64,000 bases of DNA from Akkermansiaceae bacterium (GTDB lineage Bacteria; Verrucomicrobiota; Verrucomicrobiia; Verrucomicrobiales; Akkermansiaceae). The stretch lies in the NCBI GenBank assembly GCA_903906515.1, contig CAIVKO010000083.1, positions 1-64,000 of the forward strand, given 5' to 3'. The notes under the pieces are model-generated. The model saw only the letters and a list, made by a program, of their open reading frames with translations, had not been told where the DNA came from and did no database searches. Shown piece after piece: positions 1 to 8,027 of the stretch. The stretch's first letter is position 1; every line of letters begins with the position of its first letter. Position numbers and translations under genes: made by a program.

Positions 1-1
1 C

Positions 2-760
2 CCTGTGCTTGCCGAAAATCTCCGCCGCAAGGCCTCCGGTCGCGTGGATGGTTTTGTGGTTGAAGCCGCGATCGCCGGTGGCCACAACGCCCCGCCGCGT
101 GGTCCGATGCAACTCACTCCGGATGGCGAGCCCATCTACGGTGAGCGCGACCGCATCGAGCCCGCGAAATTCGTAGATGTCGGGCTGCCATTCTGGCTGG
201 CCGGCGGATATGGCCGCTTGGGTAAACTTCGTGAAGCCCAATCCCAAGGTGCCATGGGCGTCCAAGTGGGAACCGCCTTTGCTTTCTGTGAGGAATCCGG
301 GTTTGATCCATCGATCAAGCGGAAAATCATCGAAGCCGTGAAACGCGGCGATTTGCACGTTCACACGGATGCTCTGGCCTCACCCACCGGGTTTCCCTTC
401 AAAGTCGCTCAAGTCCCGGGCAGCGTCGCGGAAAAGTCGGTCTATGAAGACCGCTGCCGCGTTTGCGACCTCGGCGTGCTGCGCGAGACCTATCAGAAGG
501 CGGACGGCAAGATCGGATACCGGTGCGCTTCCGAACCCAAGGAAATCTACATTTCCAAAGGCGGCGACCCGGCCCAGGCGGAAAACCGCAAGTGCATTTG
601 CAATGCGCTTTGTGCGTCCGCAGGGATCGGCCAGGTCCGCCATGGCTACCATGAACCGCAAATCATCACCATCGGCGACGATGTCGGCTGCGTGCGGGAA
701 TTGCTAGGTGACCGCGACAGCTACAGCGCCGCCGAGGTGATCCAGCATTTGTTAGCCTGA
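2..760 (+). CDS. Nitronate monooxygenase-like flavoprotein, C-terminal part
   Basis: The reading frame is open from the first bases, so the N-terminus lies outside the window. The visible 252 residues match the second half of the nitronate monooxygenase / 2-nitropropane dioxygenase TIM barrel. The segment IAGGHNAPPRG is followed by a glycine-rich stretch, WLAGGYGRLGKL, and then GAMGVQVGTAF, which form the FMN phosphate-binding part in this family. Known members oxidise alkyl nitronates with FMN; the substrate here is unknown. The last third is cysteine-rich (CRVC, YRCA, KCICNALC), a tail found in a subgroup of these proteins that may bind a metal (inference). The stop overlaps the 3' end of the convergent NnrS gene by 9 bases. 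Confidence 0.8.
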   Translation, partial: PVLAENLRRKASGRVDGFVVEAAIAGGHNAPPRGPMQLTPDGEPIYGERDRIEPAKFVDVGLPFWLAGGYGRLGKLREAQSQGAMGVQVGTAFAFCEESGFDPSIKRKIIEAVKRGDLHVHTDALASPTGFPFKVAQVPGSVAEKSVYEDRCRVCDLGVLRETYQKADGKIGYRCASEPKEIYISKGGDPAQAENRKCICNALCASAGIGQVRHGYHEPQIITIGDDVGCVRELLGDRDSYSAAEVIQHLLA

Positions 761-1966
761 AGTTTTTTCCTTCCGTCTCGGGCATTGACTCCTGCGGACA
801 GGCGTGTCCTCGTTGCGCAGGAAGAACCTGGCAAGCGCGATCAACCAGATGGATGCCGCCAGCGCCCATGTCCAGGCCGCGTAGATTTGATGGGAAATCC
901 TGACCTTGGGCAGGAAATCAGCGGTAAAACGCGTGAATGCCGCCAGAACCACCAAGCCCACCACCCAGCGCAACCAAATGATTTTTCCAGTGAGTAAATC
1001 ATGGCGTCCGGCGTGGCCGAGAACCACCCGCGCACCGACAGCGAGAGTGAACAGGCCGAGTCCCGATGCAAAGAACAAGTGCAGCGATCCCACTCTTGCT
1101 TGCGGCGTGAATGCTGCGCTGGTGATTCCCGCCGCCAGTCCGCAGAGTGCCCAGCGCACGGCGTTGCCGGGAGTGCTTGATAGTTTTCCGATGCGCAGCA
1201 GCGGCGTCTCCAGAATGAACCATGTCGTGACCACTCCGGCCCGCAGTAATTGCCCGGTTAAGGGCGATTCTATCAACTCCATGGCGAAACTCGCCAGCAC
1301 CAGCAATCCCGCGGTGCCCGCCTTGGCAACTAACAACCACCATCCGGCGGGCGGGCGCGGCGAGTCATCGAAGGAATGACTGCTGCTCAGCCCGAAAAAC
1401 CTGGGCAACACATACGGCCCGATGCCCATCAGCGGCAGCAGGAGAAATCCCTGAAAAAGGAGAAGTTTGGCGCACCTTTCCGCGTTCGTTCCGGGAATGT
1501 TGTTTCCTGCCAGATATCCGGCCGCCGCGCAGGCTCCGAGAATGCCTGTTAGTGACAGGATGAATCCGGGTGGCGGTGTGTCACGATTTCCTAACAACCA
1601 TCGCCCGGCCATGCCGAGGAAAAGCGCCACCATCATCGCGCAGAACGCGGTGTCTCCAGCGGCCACGTGTCCCGTCGCATGGCTTGCCGCACAGGAAAAC
1701 CAGAGAATCAACATCAACGACAGCTCCGCTCCGAACCATGACCGGTTGCCCGCCAAACGTGGAAAGGCCGTGCCGATAAAACCGATCACAAACGCCCCCA
1801 TGAAACACTCGATCATCATCCGCGTGTGTGCCTCGATCGGATAATACCCGATCCAATGCGCATACCACAGCGGCCACATCATCACACCCACCATGCTGGC
1901 TACCATGCCCAGCGGGAAAAATACCCGATAGGGCTCTTCCCTCACCATCTTCCACAATCGATTCAT
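752..1966 (-). CDS. nnrS: NnrS family haem-copper membrane protein
   Basis: This 404-residue protein is almost entirely hydrophobic, with about 12 membrane segments, and matches the NnrS family. NnrS proteins are inner-membrane haem/copper proteins linked to nitric oxide stress and denitrification. Visible signatures include an early conserved histidine in EAHTRMMIECFMGAFV and the stretch GTAFPRLAG. A second conserved part reads LLLPLMGIGPYVLPRFFG. The start is the ATG at 1966 directly before MNRLWKMV. The basic tail (RRSQCPRRKEK) would be cytoplasmic. The gene stands alone and converges on the nitronate monooxygenase gene. No denitrification reductase is nearby, so a general NO-tolerance role is an inference. 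Confidence 0.82.
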   Translation of the reverse strand: MNRLWKMVREEPYRVFFPLGMVASMVGVMMWPLWYAHWIGYYPIEAHTRMMIECFMGAFVIGFIGTAFPRLAGNRSWFGAELSLMLILWFSCAASHATGHVAAGDTAFCAMMVALFLGMAGRWLLGNRDTPPPGFILSLTGILGACAAAGYLAGNNIPGTNAERCAKLLLFQGFLLLPLMGIGPYVLPRFFGLSSSHSFDDSPRPPAGWWLLVAKAGTAGLLVLASFAMELIESPLTGQLLRAGVVTTWFILETPLLRIGKLSSTPGNAVRWALCGLAAGITSAAFTPQARVGSLHLFFASGLGLFTLAVGARVVLGHAGRHDLLTGKIIWLRWVVGLVVLAAFTRFTADFLPKVRISHQIYAAWTWALAASIWLIALARFFLRNEDTPVRRSQCPRRKEKTSG

Positions 1967-2035
1967 CTGCAGGAGGATGTAGGCTGGGTAGCCGCCTATT
2001 CAAGACGTAAAATTCATGAATCCAGCCTCTTCATC

Positions 2036-2308
2036 CACGCCGGATGAGTGTTTGCGAAGAGAAAAGGTGGGCAGGGACCGTCTTTGCCTGTCGGCCATGC
2101 GGGATGGCTTCGCGGATGATCCTTGCCGCTACAAGCGGCCAACGCATTCCGAGCGCGATCCACGAGCGAAAGGCAGGGACTCGACCTCCGGGCGGTCCAG
2201 AGCATGGATAGCGAATGCTTGGAGAATGAGCAGATCTCCGAAGCCAAGGCATTCGCTGGATCATTCTCACCTCATGCACAAGGACTGCTCGGAGAGACGG
2301 TCCCTGCC
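2036..2308. repeat. Dispersed palindromic repeat, copy 1 (composite)
   Basis: This fills most of the 425-base gap 1967-2391, which has no gene. The complete palindrome is 2172-2308. It begins GGCAGGGAC at 2172, reaches GCGGTCC at 2198, and ends with its imperfect reverse complement (GGACTGCTC ... GGTCCCTGCC, 2282-2308). A partial unit precedes it: 2036-2084 closely matches 48938-48986, which is the flank and left arm of copy 4. Inner words GAGAATGA and TCATTCTC form a second inverted pair. Other copies are at 6942-7071, 11078-11209 and 48972-49112. It resembles REP/BIME or MITE-type elements; no transposase is present. Confidence 0.85.
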
Positions 2309-2391
2309 TTGGTTTGCTCGATTCCTTGGGCACACGACGGGCTTCCGAGTCCAAGATAACTATTTTTTCCTGAGCCCGTCCTTTTCATTCA

Positions 2392-3483
2392 ATGAAACCG
2401 GATTTTGACGGATCGGGAATTTCCTGCCAACATGGCCGCCAAACCATGGACGACGAATCACCCCGCCCGCCGAGGCGCAAACGCTACAGCGGCAAGAACC
2501 CCCGTCGTTTCGAGGACAAATACAAGGAACGCGACCCGGAGCGCTACGCCGATACCGTGGCCAAGGTGATCGCTTCCGGAAAAACCCCGGCGGGCTCGCA
2601 TATTCCCATTCTCGCCGAAGAGTGCCTGGTGGCGCTGCAACTTTCCCATGGAATGGTCGGACTGGATTGCACTCTGGGATACGGCGGCCATGCGGAGAGG
2701 ATTTTGGAAAAAATCACCCCCGGCGGGAAATTGATCGGTCTGGATCAAGACCCTATCGAACTCCCGAAATCCGAACAACGCCTCCGCCAGGCCGGATACG
2801 GTGACGATGCCTTCGAGGCGGTGCGCTCGAATTACGCGGGAATCACCAAGTTGCTGGCCGCTCGCGGTATCTCCGGCGTGGACTTCATTTTCGCCGATCT
2901 CGGGTGCTCGTCGATGCAGTTTGATAATCCCTCGCGTGGTTTCAGTTTCAAAAACGCCGGGCCGCTCGACATGCGGATGAATCCTAACAAAGGTATCTCC
3001 GCCGCTGAGTGGTTAGCCAAGATCACTCCCGAAAAACTCGCCATTGCACTGATCGAAAATGCCGACGAACCCCGCGCGGAATCCTTGGCCGATGCGTTGG
3101 CGGGCCGATCCTTTGCCAACACGCTCGCTCTCGCCGAGGCGGTGCGCGGTGCCGTCAGGGTAGGGGATGAGGATGAGCGTGAACTCACCGTGCGGCGGGT
3201 GTTCCAAGCCATCAGGATTGCGGTGAATGAGGAATTCGTCGCGCTCGATGCCTTCCTGCGGGTTTTGCCGGATTGCCTGAATCCCGGCGGACGCGTCGCG
3301 GTTCTGACATTCCACTCGGGTGAAGATCGACGGGTAAAAAAATCCTTCCAGAGTTGCCTGAAATCCGGGTTGTTTTCAGAGATCAGCGATGGAGTGATCA
3401 CCGCCGGCCCGGAAGAACGCCGCCTCAATCCGCGGAGTTCCTCCGCGAAGCTGAGATGGGCGGTGAGGAGTCTCACTCCCTGA
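2392..3483 (+). CDS. rsmH: 16S rRNA (cytosine1402-N4)-methyltransferase RsmH
   Basis: RsmH (MraW) methylates C1402 of 16S rRNA with SAM in the cytoplasm. The SAM-binding motif reads GLDCTLGYGGHAERIL, followed by LIGLDQDP. Later motifs typical of the family are ADLGCSSMQFDNPSRGFSF, LDMRMNP, VFQAIRIAVNEE, VLTFHSGEDR and NPRSSSAKLRWA. The first ATG is at 2392; an ATG at 2446 (MDDESPRPPRRKR) would remove 18 residues and gives a more natural basic N-terminus, but neither has a clear ribosome binding site. In most bacteria rsmH lies in the division/cell-wall cluster after mraZ. Here none of those genes is adjacent. Members with a longer insert before NPRSSSAKLR form a distinct branch (inference). 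Confidence 0.88.
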   Translation: MKPDFDGSGISCQHGRQTMDDESPRPPRRKRYSGKNPRRFEDKYKERDPERYADTVAKVIASGKTPAGSHIPILAEECLVALQLSHGMVGLDCTLGYGGHAERILEKITPGGKLIGLDQDPIELPKSEQRLRQAGYGDDAFEAVRSNYAGITKLLAARGISGVDFIFADLGCSSMQFDNPSRGFSFKNAGPLDMRMNPNKGISAAEWLAKITPEKLAIALIENADEPRAESLADALAGRSFANTLALAEAVRGAVRVGDEDERELTVRRVFQAIRIAVNEEFVALDAFLRVLPDCLNPGGRVAVLTFHSGEDRRVKKSFQSCLKSGLFSEISDGVITAGPEERRLNPRSSSAKLRWAVRSLTP

Positions 3484-3516
3484 ACCGTAGAAGAACTCCA
3501 GGCATCATTCTCCAAA

Positions 3517-3544
3517 AAATGATTCTGTCAAAAATGATTCTGTC
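3517..3544. repeat. Two tandem copies of AAATGATTCTGTC
   Basis: The 13-base word AAATGATTCTGTC occurs at 3517-3529 and again at 3532-3544, in the gap between rsmH and the ThuA gene. The same word recurs at 19748-19760 between pdxJ and ssb. Both places continue into similar text (an AAGAGC word, then GAATCG or GAATAG). It appears to be a short dispersed intergenic repeat with unknown role. Confidence 0.55.
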
Positions 3545-3659
3545 ATCTTTTTGAATCGTAAGAGCGTAGAGCTGAATAGTAATCATAAACCCCTGATTTT
3601 TTGATAAATCCTATCCTTACCCGTCGTAAGTTCACACTCACTTCAACGCTTTTACCTCT

Positions 3660-4586
3660 ATGAAACTCCTATTGCTTTCCCTCGCTACCGCCGCCTTGTG
3701 TTCATACGCATTTGCCCAGGATACCCCGGTTCCACCGATCAAGCCGCCCGATGATGCGTGGAAGGCGAAGATCGCCTCCCTGGCCCCGGCAAAACCACGC
3801 GTCGAACCCAAAAGCCCCCGCAAGGTGCTGATGGTCTCGCTGGCAACCGGCTTCTGCCACGAGGTCATTCCTCATGTGGATGCCGTCATCGATACGCTGG
3901 CAAAAACCGGTGCTTTCGAAGTCACTCACTCGAATGACCCCGCGATGTTCGAACCCGCCAAGCTGGCGCAGTTTGACGCTGTGATTCTAAACAACACCTG
4001 CACCAAAAATCCGGGCCGCAACTGGTTCATCGATGTTCTGCAAAAGGACAAATCGCTCAGCGATGACCAATGCAAGGAAAAGGCCGCGGCACTGGAGAAA
4101 TCGTTGATCGATTTTGTGGCCCAGGGCAAGGGCGTGGTGGCGATTCATGGTGCCATCGTTTTCCTCAATGAATCCAAAGACTTCAGCGGCATGATGGGCG
4201 GAAGTTTTTCGATGCACCCGAAACTCGAAGAACTGACCGTCAAACTGGTCGAACCGGACCATGCCTTGCTGAAAGCCTTCCAAGGCAAGCCATTCACCCA
4301 TCTCGATGAACCCTATCTGTTCAAAAGTGCCTACAATGACAAGAACTTCCGGCCGTTGCTGGAGCTTGATATGGATTCCCTCGATCCGAAAACCCAGCAG
4401 GCGATGAAGGGCGATCGCCGCTATGTCTCATGGATCAAATCTCACGGTAAAGGCCGCGTGTTCTATTGTTCTCCATCGCACCGGCCCGAAACCTATGAGC
4501 GCGAAAGCGTGCTGCAATACTACCTCGATGGTATCCAGTATGCGCTCGGTGATTTGAAATGCGACGATTCTCCGATCAAGAAGTAA
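3660..4586 (+). CDS. Secreted ThuA-domain protein
   Basis: The 308-residue product starts with a clear signal peptide (MKLLLLSLATAALCSYAFA, cleavage before Gln20), so it is exported. The rest matches the ThuA-like fold, a class I glutamine-amidotransferase-like domain. Visible family features are KVLMVSLATGFCHEVIP near residue 57, then FDAVILNNT, KGVVAIHGA, GGSFSMHP and GRVFYCSPSHRPETY near the end. ThuA was named for trehalose utilisation. Secreted versions are abundant in Verrucomicrobiota and Planctomycetes, often beside glycosidases and oxidoreductases, and their reaction is not established. It is 69 bases upstream of the fucosidase on the same strand, which supports a role in sugar breakdown (inference). 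Confidence 0.82.
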   Translation: MKLLLLSLATAALCSYAFAQDTPVPPIKPPDDAWKAKIASLAPAKPRVEPKSPRKVLMVSLATGFCHEVIPHVDAVIDTLAKTGAFEVTHSNDPAMFEPAKLAQFDAVILNNTCTKNPGRNWFIDVLQKDKSLSDDQCKEKAAALEKSLIDFVAQGKGVVAIHGAIVFLNESKDFSGMMGGSFSMHPKLEELTVKLVEPDHALLKAFQGKPFTHLDEPYLFKSAYNDKNFRPLLELDMDSLDPKTQQAMKGDRRYVSWIKSHGKGRVFYCSPSHRPETYERESVLQYYLDGIQYALGDLKCDDSPIKK

Positions 4587-4655
4587 AAATTCATATTTGT
4601 GAAATCCTGAATCATACATAATAACAGTTCATCATTTGTATCTCTATTTAATCCC

Positions 4656-6419
4656 ATGAAATCGACCCGTTTCCTCACTCTGTTCTTATCGTTAGCCACC
4701 CTGATGGGGACGGTTAAATCCGTCGCCGCCGCCGAAGTCGAAACTCCCGAGCAACGTGAGGCCCGCCTCAAATGGTTCAAGGAGGCCCGCTTTGGCATGT
4801 TCATCCACTGGGGCGTCTATGCCGTCCCGGCCGGGGTTTGGCAGGGCAAACCGATCCAGGGTATCGGTGAATGGATTTTAAAAAGCGGTTCCATCCCGCT
4901 GAAAGATTATCGTGCCTTCGCCAAGGACTTTACCGCTGCCAAATACGATCCGTCCGCCTGGGCTGATCTGGCGAAGCAGGCGGGTATGAAATATGTGGTC
5001 ATCACATCGAAGCACCACGACGGCTTTACCCTTTATGATTCCAAAGTCAGCGATTGGAATGCGGTTAAGGCATCGGGTGCCAAGCGCGATCTGATCGCCC
5101 CGCTCGAAAAGGAAGTGCGGGCACGGGGCCTCAAATTCGGCCTCTATTATTCCCAAGCACAGGACTGGACCCATCCCGGTGGTGCCATCATGGGCAAAAA
5201 AGCGGGAGAACCCGGATGGGACCCCGCCCAGACCGGCGACTTCGACAAATACCTCAAGGACATCGCTCTGCCTCAGACCGAGGAAATTCTAGCAGCTTTC
5301 AAACCGGACGTCATCTGGTGGGATACGCCGTCCAACATGACCACGGAACGCGGCAAACCGCTGCATGATGCCCTGGCTGCGGTGCCGGGCATCATCAGCA
5401 ACAACCGACTGGGTGGCGACTTCAAGGGCGACACATCCACACCCGAACAGCACATCCCGCCGCGCGGATACCCCGGGGAAATGTTCGAGGTTTGCATGAC
5501 CATGAATGATACATGGGGTTACAAAAAAGATGACCACAACTGGAAAAGCGTGACCCGGATTCTGCAAAATCTATCCGATATTTCTAGCAAGGGAGGCAAT
5601 TTTCTGCTCAATGTCGGACCGACGGCGGAAGGGGAAATCCCTGCGGAAAGCATCGAGCGGCTCAAGGCGGTCGGCCAGTGGATGGACAGTTATAGCGAGG
5701 CTATCTACGCCACCGAAGCCAGTCCCTTTGCCCGCCGGTTGAACTGGGGCAGAGTCACCCGCAAAACGGTGGGTGATAAAACCATGCTGTATCTCCACGT
5801 TTGGGATTGGCCCGCGGATGGCAAGTTGTTGCTGCCTACCCTGAAAGAAAAGCCGATCTCCGGAAAGGTGATGAAAACCGGCGCTTCCGTGACGGCGGAA
5901 TCCAGTGCCGAGGGAGTGGTGGTGACTTTGCCCGGAAAGGCGACCGATCCTAACATCTCCGTGGTCGCGTTGGAATTCCAAGGCCCCTTGACCATCACCC
6001 AACAATCTTCGGTGGGACCGGGCGCGGACGGAAGCATCGAGTTGGATGCCTTTGCCGCCGATCTTCATGGTGGTTATACCGGCACCATCAGGGTCGAAGG
6101 AAGCGGGAAACAGGCCATGCTAAGCGACTGGAAGTTGGCTGAATGGTGGGTGGAGTATATGGTCAATACTCCGGCAGCCAAGGAGTGGAAAATTTCCGCT
6201 GAAGTCGCTGCCTCCGATAAGGTCAAATTGAATATAGGTGTAGGCAAAACCAAGGCAGATGTGGAGGTTCCTGCGACCGGCGGCGAGGATCAGTGGAAAG
6301 TAGTTTCACTTGGCACTCTCAAGCTGCCCAAGGGTGAATCTTCACTGCAAGTCCACCCGGCCAAAGCAGGTTGGAAGCCGATCCGTGTCCGCAAGGTCAC
6401 ACTGACACCGGTGGACTGA
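4656..6419 (+). CDS. Secreted alpha-L-fucosidase, GH29
   Basis: GH29 enzymes release alpha-linked L-fucose from glycans by a retaining mechanism. The signal peptide (about residues 1-26, ending SVAAA) sends it to the periplasm or outside. Family motifs are FGMFIHWGVYAVPAG (residues 46-60), YVVITSKHHDGFTLYDS (113-129), FGLYYSQAQDW (161-171) and VIWWDTP (219-225). Asp223 is the predicted nucleophile. NFLLNVGPTAEGEIP (315-329) is also diagnostic. After the barrel and a beta-sandwich (to about 450), an extra C-terminal domain of about 130 residues (GYTGTIRVEG ... RVRKVTLTP) looks like a carbohydrate-binding beta-sandwich of the DUF5077 kind (inference). It sits between a ThuA protein and a degraded pectate-lyase-type gene. 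Confidence 0.92.
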   Translation: MKSTRFLTLFLSLATLMGTVKSVAAAEVETPEQREARLKWFKEARFGMFIHWGVYAVPAGVWQGKPIQGIGEWILKSGSIPLKDYRAFAKDFTAAKYDPSAWADLAKQAGMKYVVITSKHHDGFTLYDSKVSDWNAVKASGAKRDLIAPLEKEVRARGLKFGLYYSQAQDWTHPGGAIMGKKAGEPGWDPAQTGDFDKYLKDIALPQTEEILAAFKPDVIWWDTPSNMTTERGKPLHDALAAVPGIISNNRLGGDFKGDTSTPEQHIPPRGYPGEMFEVCMTMNDTWGYKKDDHNWKSVTRILQNLSDISSKGGNFLLNVGPTAEGEIPAESIERLKAVGQWMDSYSEAIYATEASPFARRLNWGRVTRKTVGDKTMLYLHVWDWPADGKLLLPTLKEKPISGKVMKTGASVTAESSAEGVVVTLPGKATDPNISVVALEFQGPLTITQQSSVGPGADGSIELDAFAADLHGGYTGTIRVEGSGKQAMLSDWKLAEWWVEYMVNTPAAKEWKISAEVAASDKVKLNIGVGKTKADVEVPATGGEDQWKVVSLGTLKLPKGESSLQVHPAKAGWKPIRVRKVTLTPVD

Positions 6420-6440
6420 TTTCTATCAGAATATTCGACC

Positions 6441-6926
6441 ATGACTCATCAAAAAGGAATTCGATTCGGCGTCAGTCTTCTGGTGCTCTGCGCTTGTCTG
6501 TTCATGGGCACCGTGCCGTTGCGGGCCGCCGTGTTCAACATCGTCGATTACGGCGCGAAGGGGGATGACAGCACGGACAACACCGCCGCATTTTCCAAAT
6601 GCATGGAGGCTGTCATCGCCGCGGGTGGCGGACAGATGTATCTTCCCGCCGGCGTCTATCGCGGTCGCATCATCATCCATGCGGTCACAGTGACCGGCAA
6701 ACACGGATTTTCAATCGATCAATTGGATATGGAAATTGCCGGCAAGGGGCAGACCGATCCACACAACGCCTGGCAGGCTACGGCATACAATCTCAACGAT
6801 CCCTCCAATCTCGGCGTGGGCGATATTAACTTCTGGGTGGTCGAGGGTGGAGTGGGCGCGATCGAATCCTTCACCCGCAACGGTGGCACCGGCGTCCGCA
6901 CCCGCAGAGTCGGTTCGGCACCCTGA
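6441..6926 (+). pseudogene. Pectate-lyase-type beta-helix gene with internal deletion
   Basis: The 161-residue frame begins with a signal peptide and the classic start of a right-handed beta-helix enzyme of the pectate_lyase_3 / GH28 type (FNIVDYGAKGDDSTDNTAAF). After one or two coils (MYLPAGVYRG) it jumps to what looks like the far C-terminal end of such proteins (WQATAYNLNDP, INFWVVEGGVGAIESF). Full-length relatives have several hundred residues, so most of the helix appears to have been lost by an in-frame deletion near residues 85-100. The frame remains open, so a short secreted peptide could still be made, but it should not fold as an enzyme. It lies 21 bases after the fucosidase, and a palindromic repeat begins 15 bases after its stop. 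Confidence 0.65.
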
Positions 6927-6941
6927 GGGTGTATTAAAAAA

Positions 6942-7071
6942 GGCAGGGACTGACCTCCGGGCGGTCCGGCGAATGGAGGGCGAGAGACCAGTCGCAGACT
7001 GATTATCAATCATTTCATGCGCAGATTCTTCTCATTTCATTTGCCGGACCGCCCGGAGGTCGGCCCCTGCC
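6942..7071. repeat. Dispersed palindromic repeat, copy 2
   Basis: The left arm (6942-6967, starting GGCAGGGACTGACCTCC) and right arm (7046-7071, ending CGGCCCCTGCC) are imperfect reverse complements of 26 bases, separated by 78 bases. The interior shares words with copy 3, including GAGACCAG, ATGCG and TTCTCATTTC. It starts 15 bases after the collapsed beta-helix gene. Confidence 0.85.
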
Positions 7072-7324
7072 ATTGTTAAGACGACCTCCGAGGGAATGTC
7101 TTCAAAATGGGAGGCTGATATTACCTCCATGGCACTCCGATCGTGCAGTATGTGCTTTGCGTCATACCTATGCCGATTTCAACATCCGCCTCATCTATCA
7201 GGATAGATTGCTACAAGGCGGTTATTCTCGTCGAAGAAGAAAATGCGTTGGTTGTCGCACTCCATGAAGGCGATTGAAGCGCGTGGATGATGTTTGAAAA
7301 GTAATCCAAGTTCTGTCTCCTCCC
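7072..7324. other. Non-coding stretch with possible minus-strand peptide remnant
   Basis: No intact gene is visible. On the minus strand a short frame around 7201-7275 reads MECDNQRIFFFDENNRLVA followed by a stop. It has a protein-like composition and may be the tail of a lost gene, but it is too short to assign. Confidence 0.25.
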
Positions 7325-7693
7325 TCAACGAGCAGCTGGCGGTTCCGGATGGATGGGTGGCCGGGAAGCCATGGGAGGGGTAGTGGGAAGGATCGTTGGA
7401 GTGTTAGTATGGGTGGATCCACCCAGATCCTGAAGAAGTTTCAGTCCTAACAATCCGGAAAGCGGGCCGCTGGTACTGTCGCCGCTGCCGCCGGTGATCA
7501 GGATTTCCGGCATGACCTTCACGTGCTCCCGACCGATGATTTCCGCGATTTTGGCGCGGGTGAAATTGTCGCTGCCCATGGCGGAGACTTGAAGTTGGTA
7601 TGACTCGGCGTTGGCCTTGCCGATTGCCAGGATTTTTTCGGCTTCCGCATTACCGGTGAGGGCGATGCGCTCGGCTTCGGCGGAGGCGATCAT
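7325..7693 (-). pseudogene. Flotillin/SPFH protein, C-terminal fragment
   Basis: The 122-residue frame matches only the C-terminal end of flotillin-like band-7 proteins. It has the Ala/Glu-rich coiled-coil segment SAEAERIALTGNAEAEKIL, then KANAESYQLQ, and the terminal part HVKVMPEILITGGSGDS with GLLGLKLLQ. Full-length flotillins have 400 or more residues with an N-terminal membrane anchor and SPFH domain, and these are missing. The ATG at 7693 is only the first codon after the break. Directly upstream, in another frame, lies the end of an unrelated membrane protein, so the 5' part seems to have been removed by a deletion. Confidence 0.7.
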
Positions 7694-7870
7694 CCAAACA
7701 CATGCAGACCGACCATGGTGATGGAGATGAAGTCCATCAGCGAGTGATGGCCGATGATGCTGATGGAAAATGGCTGGATAATAGCAAACAATCGGGTCAC
7801 TTCGAGGGCCAGAAAGGTCAGCGCGGTGAGCAACGTGACGGCACGGCGGCGGAGCGTTCCGAGTTATGGC
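7690..7870 (-). pseudogene. Membrane-protein fragment fused to the flotillin tail
   Basis: On the minus strand, 7870 down to 7690 gives about 58 residues without a start codon: an arginine-rich turn, then hydrophobic stretches (VTLLTALTFLALEVTRLF, then FISITMVGLHVFG), then TGA. A stop lies just upstream of the first codon. It reads like one or two transmembrane helices of a larger protein. The TGA overlaps the ATG that opens the flotillin remnant, so the junction of two deleted genes is at about 7690. The parent family is not recognised. Confidence 0.4.
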
Positions 7871-8027
7871 TCTAATATGTTAGATAAGGGTTGCTCTCTG
7901 GATGCGGTAGCTTTCTCGGAAGCTGGTTTCAGGCTGCAAGTGCATGAGGCGCTTCTTTTTCTCACGCGAATTTCTTAGAATTGATTTTCTCCCGATTCGG
8001 CAAAATTCATGACGCTCCCAATGAGCC

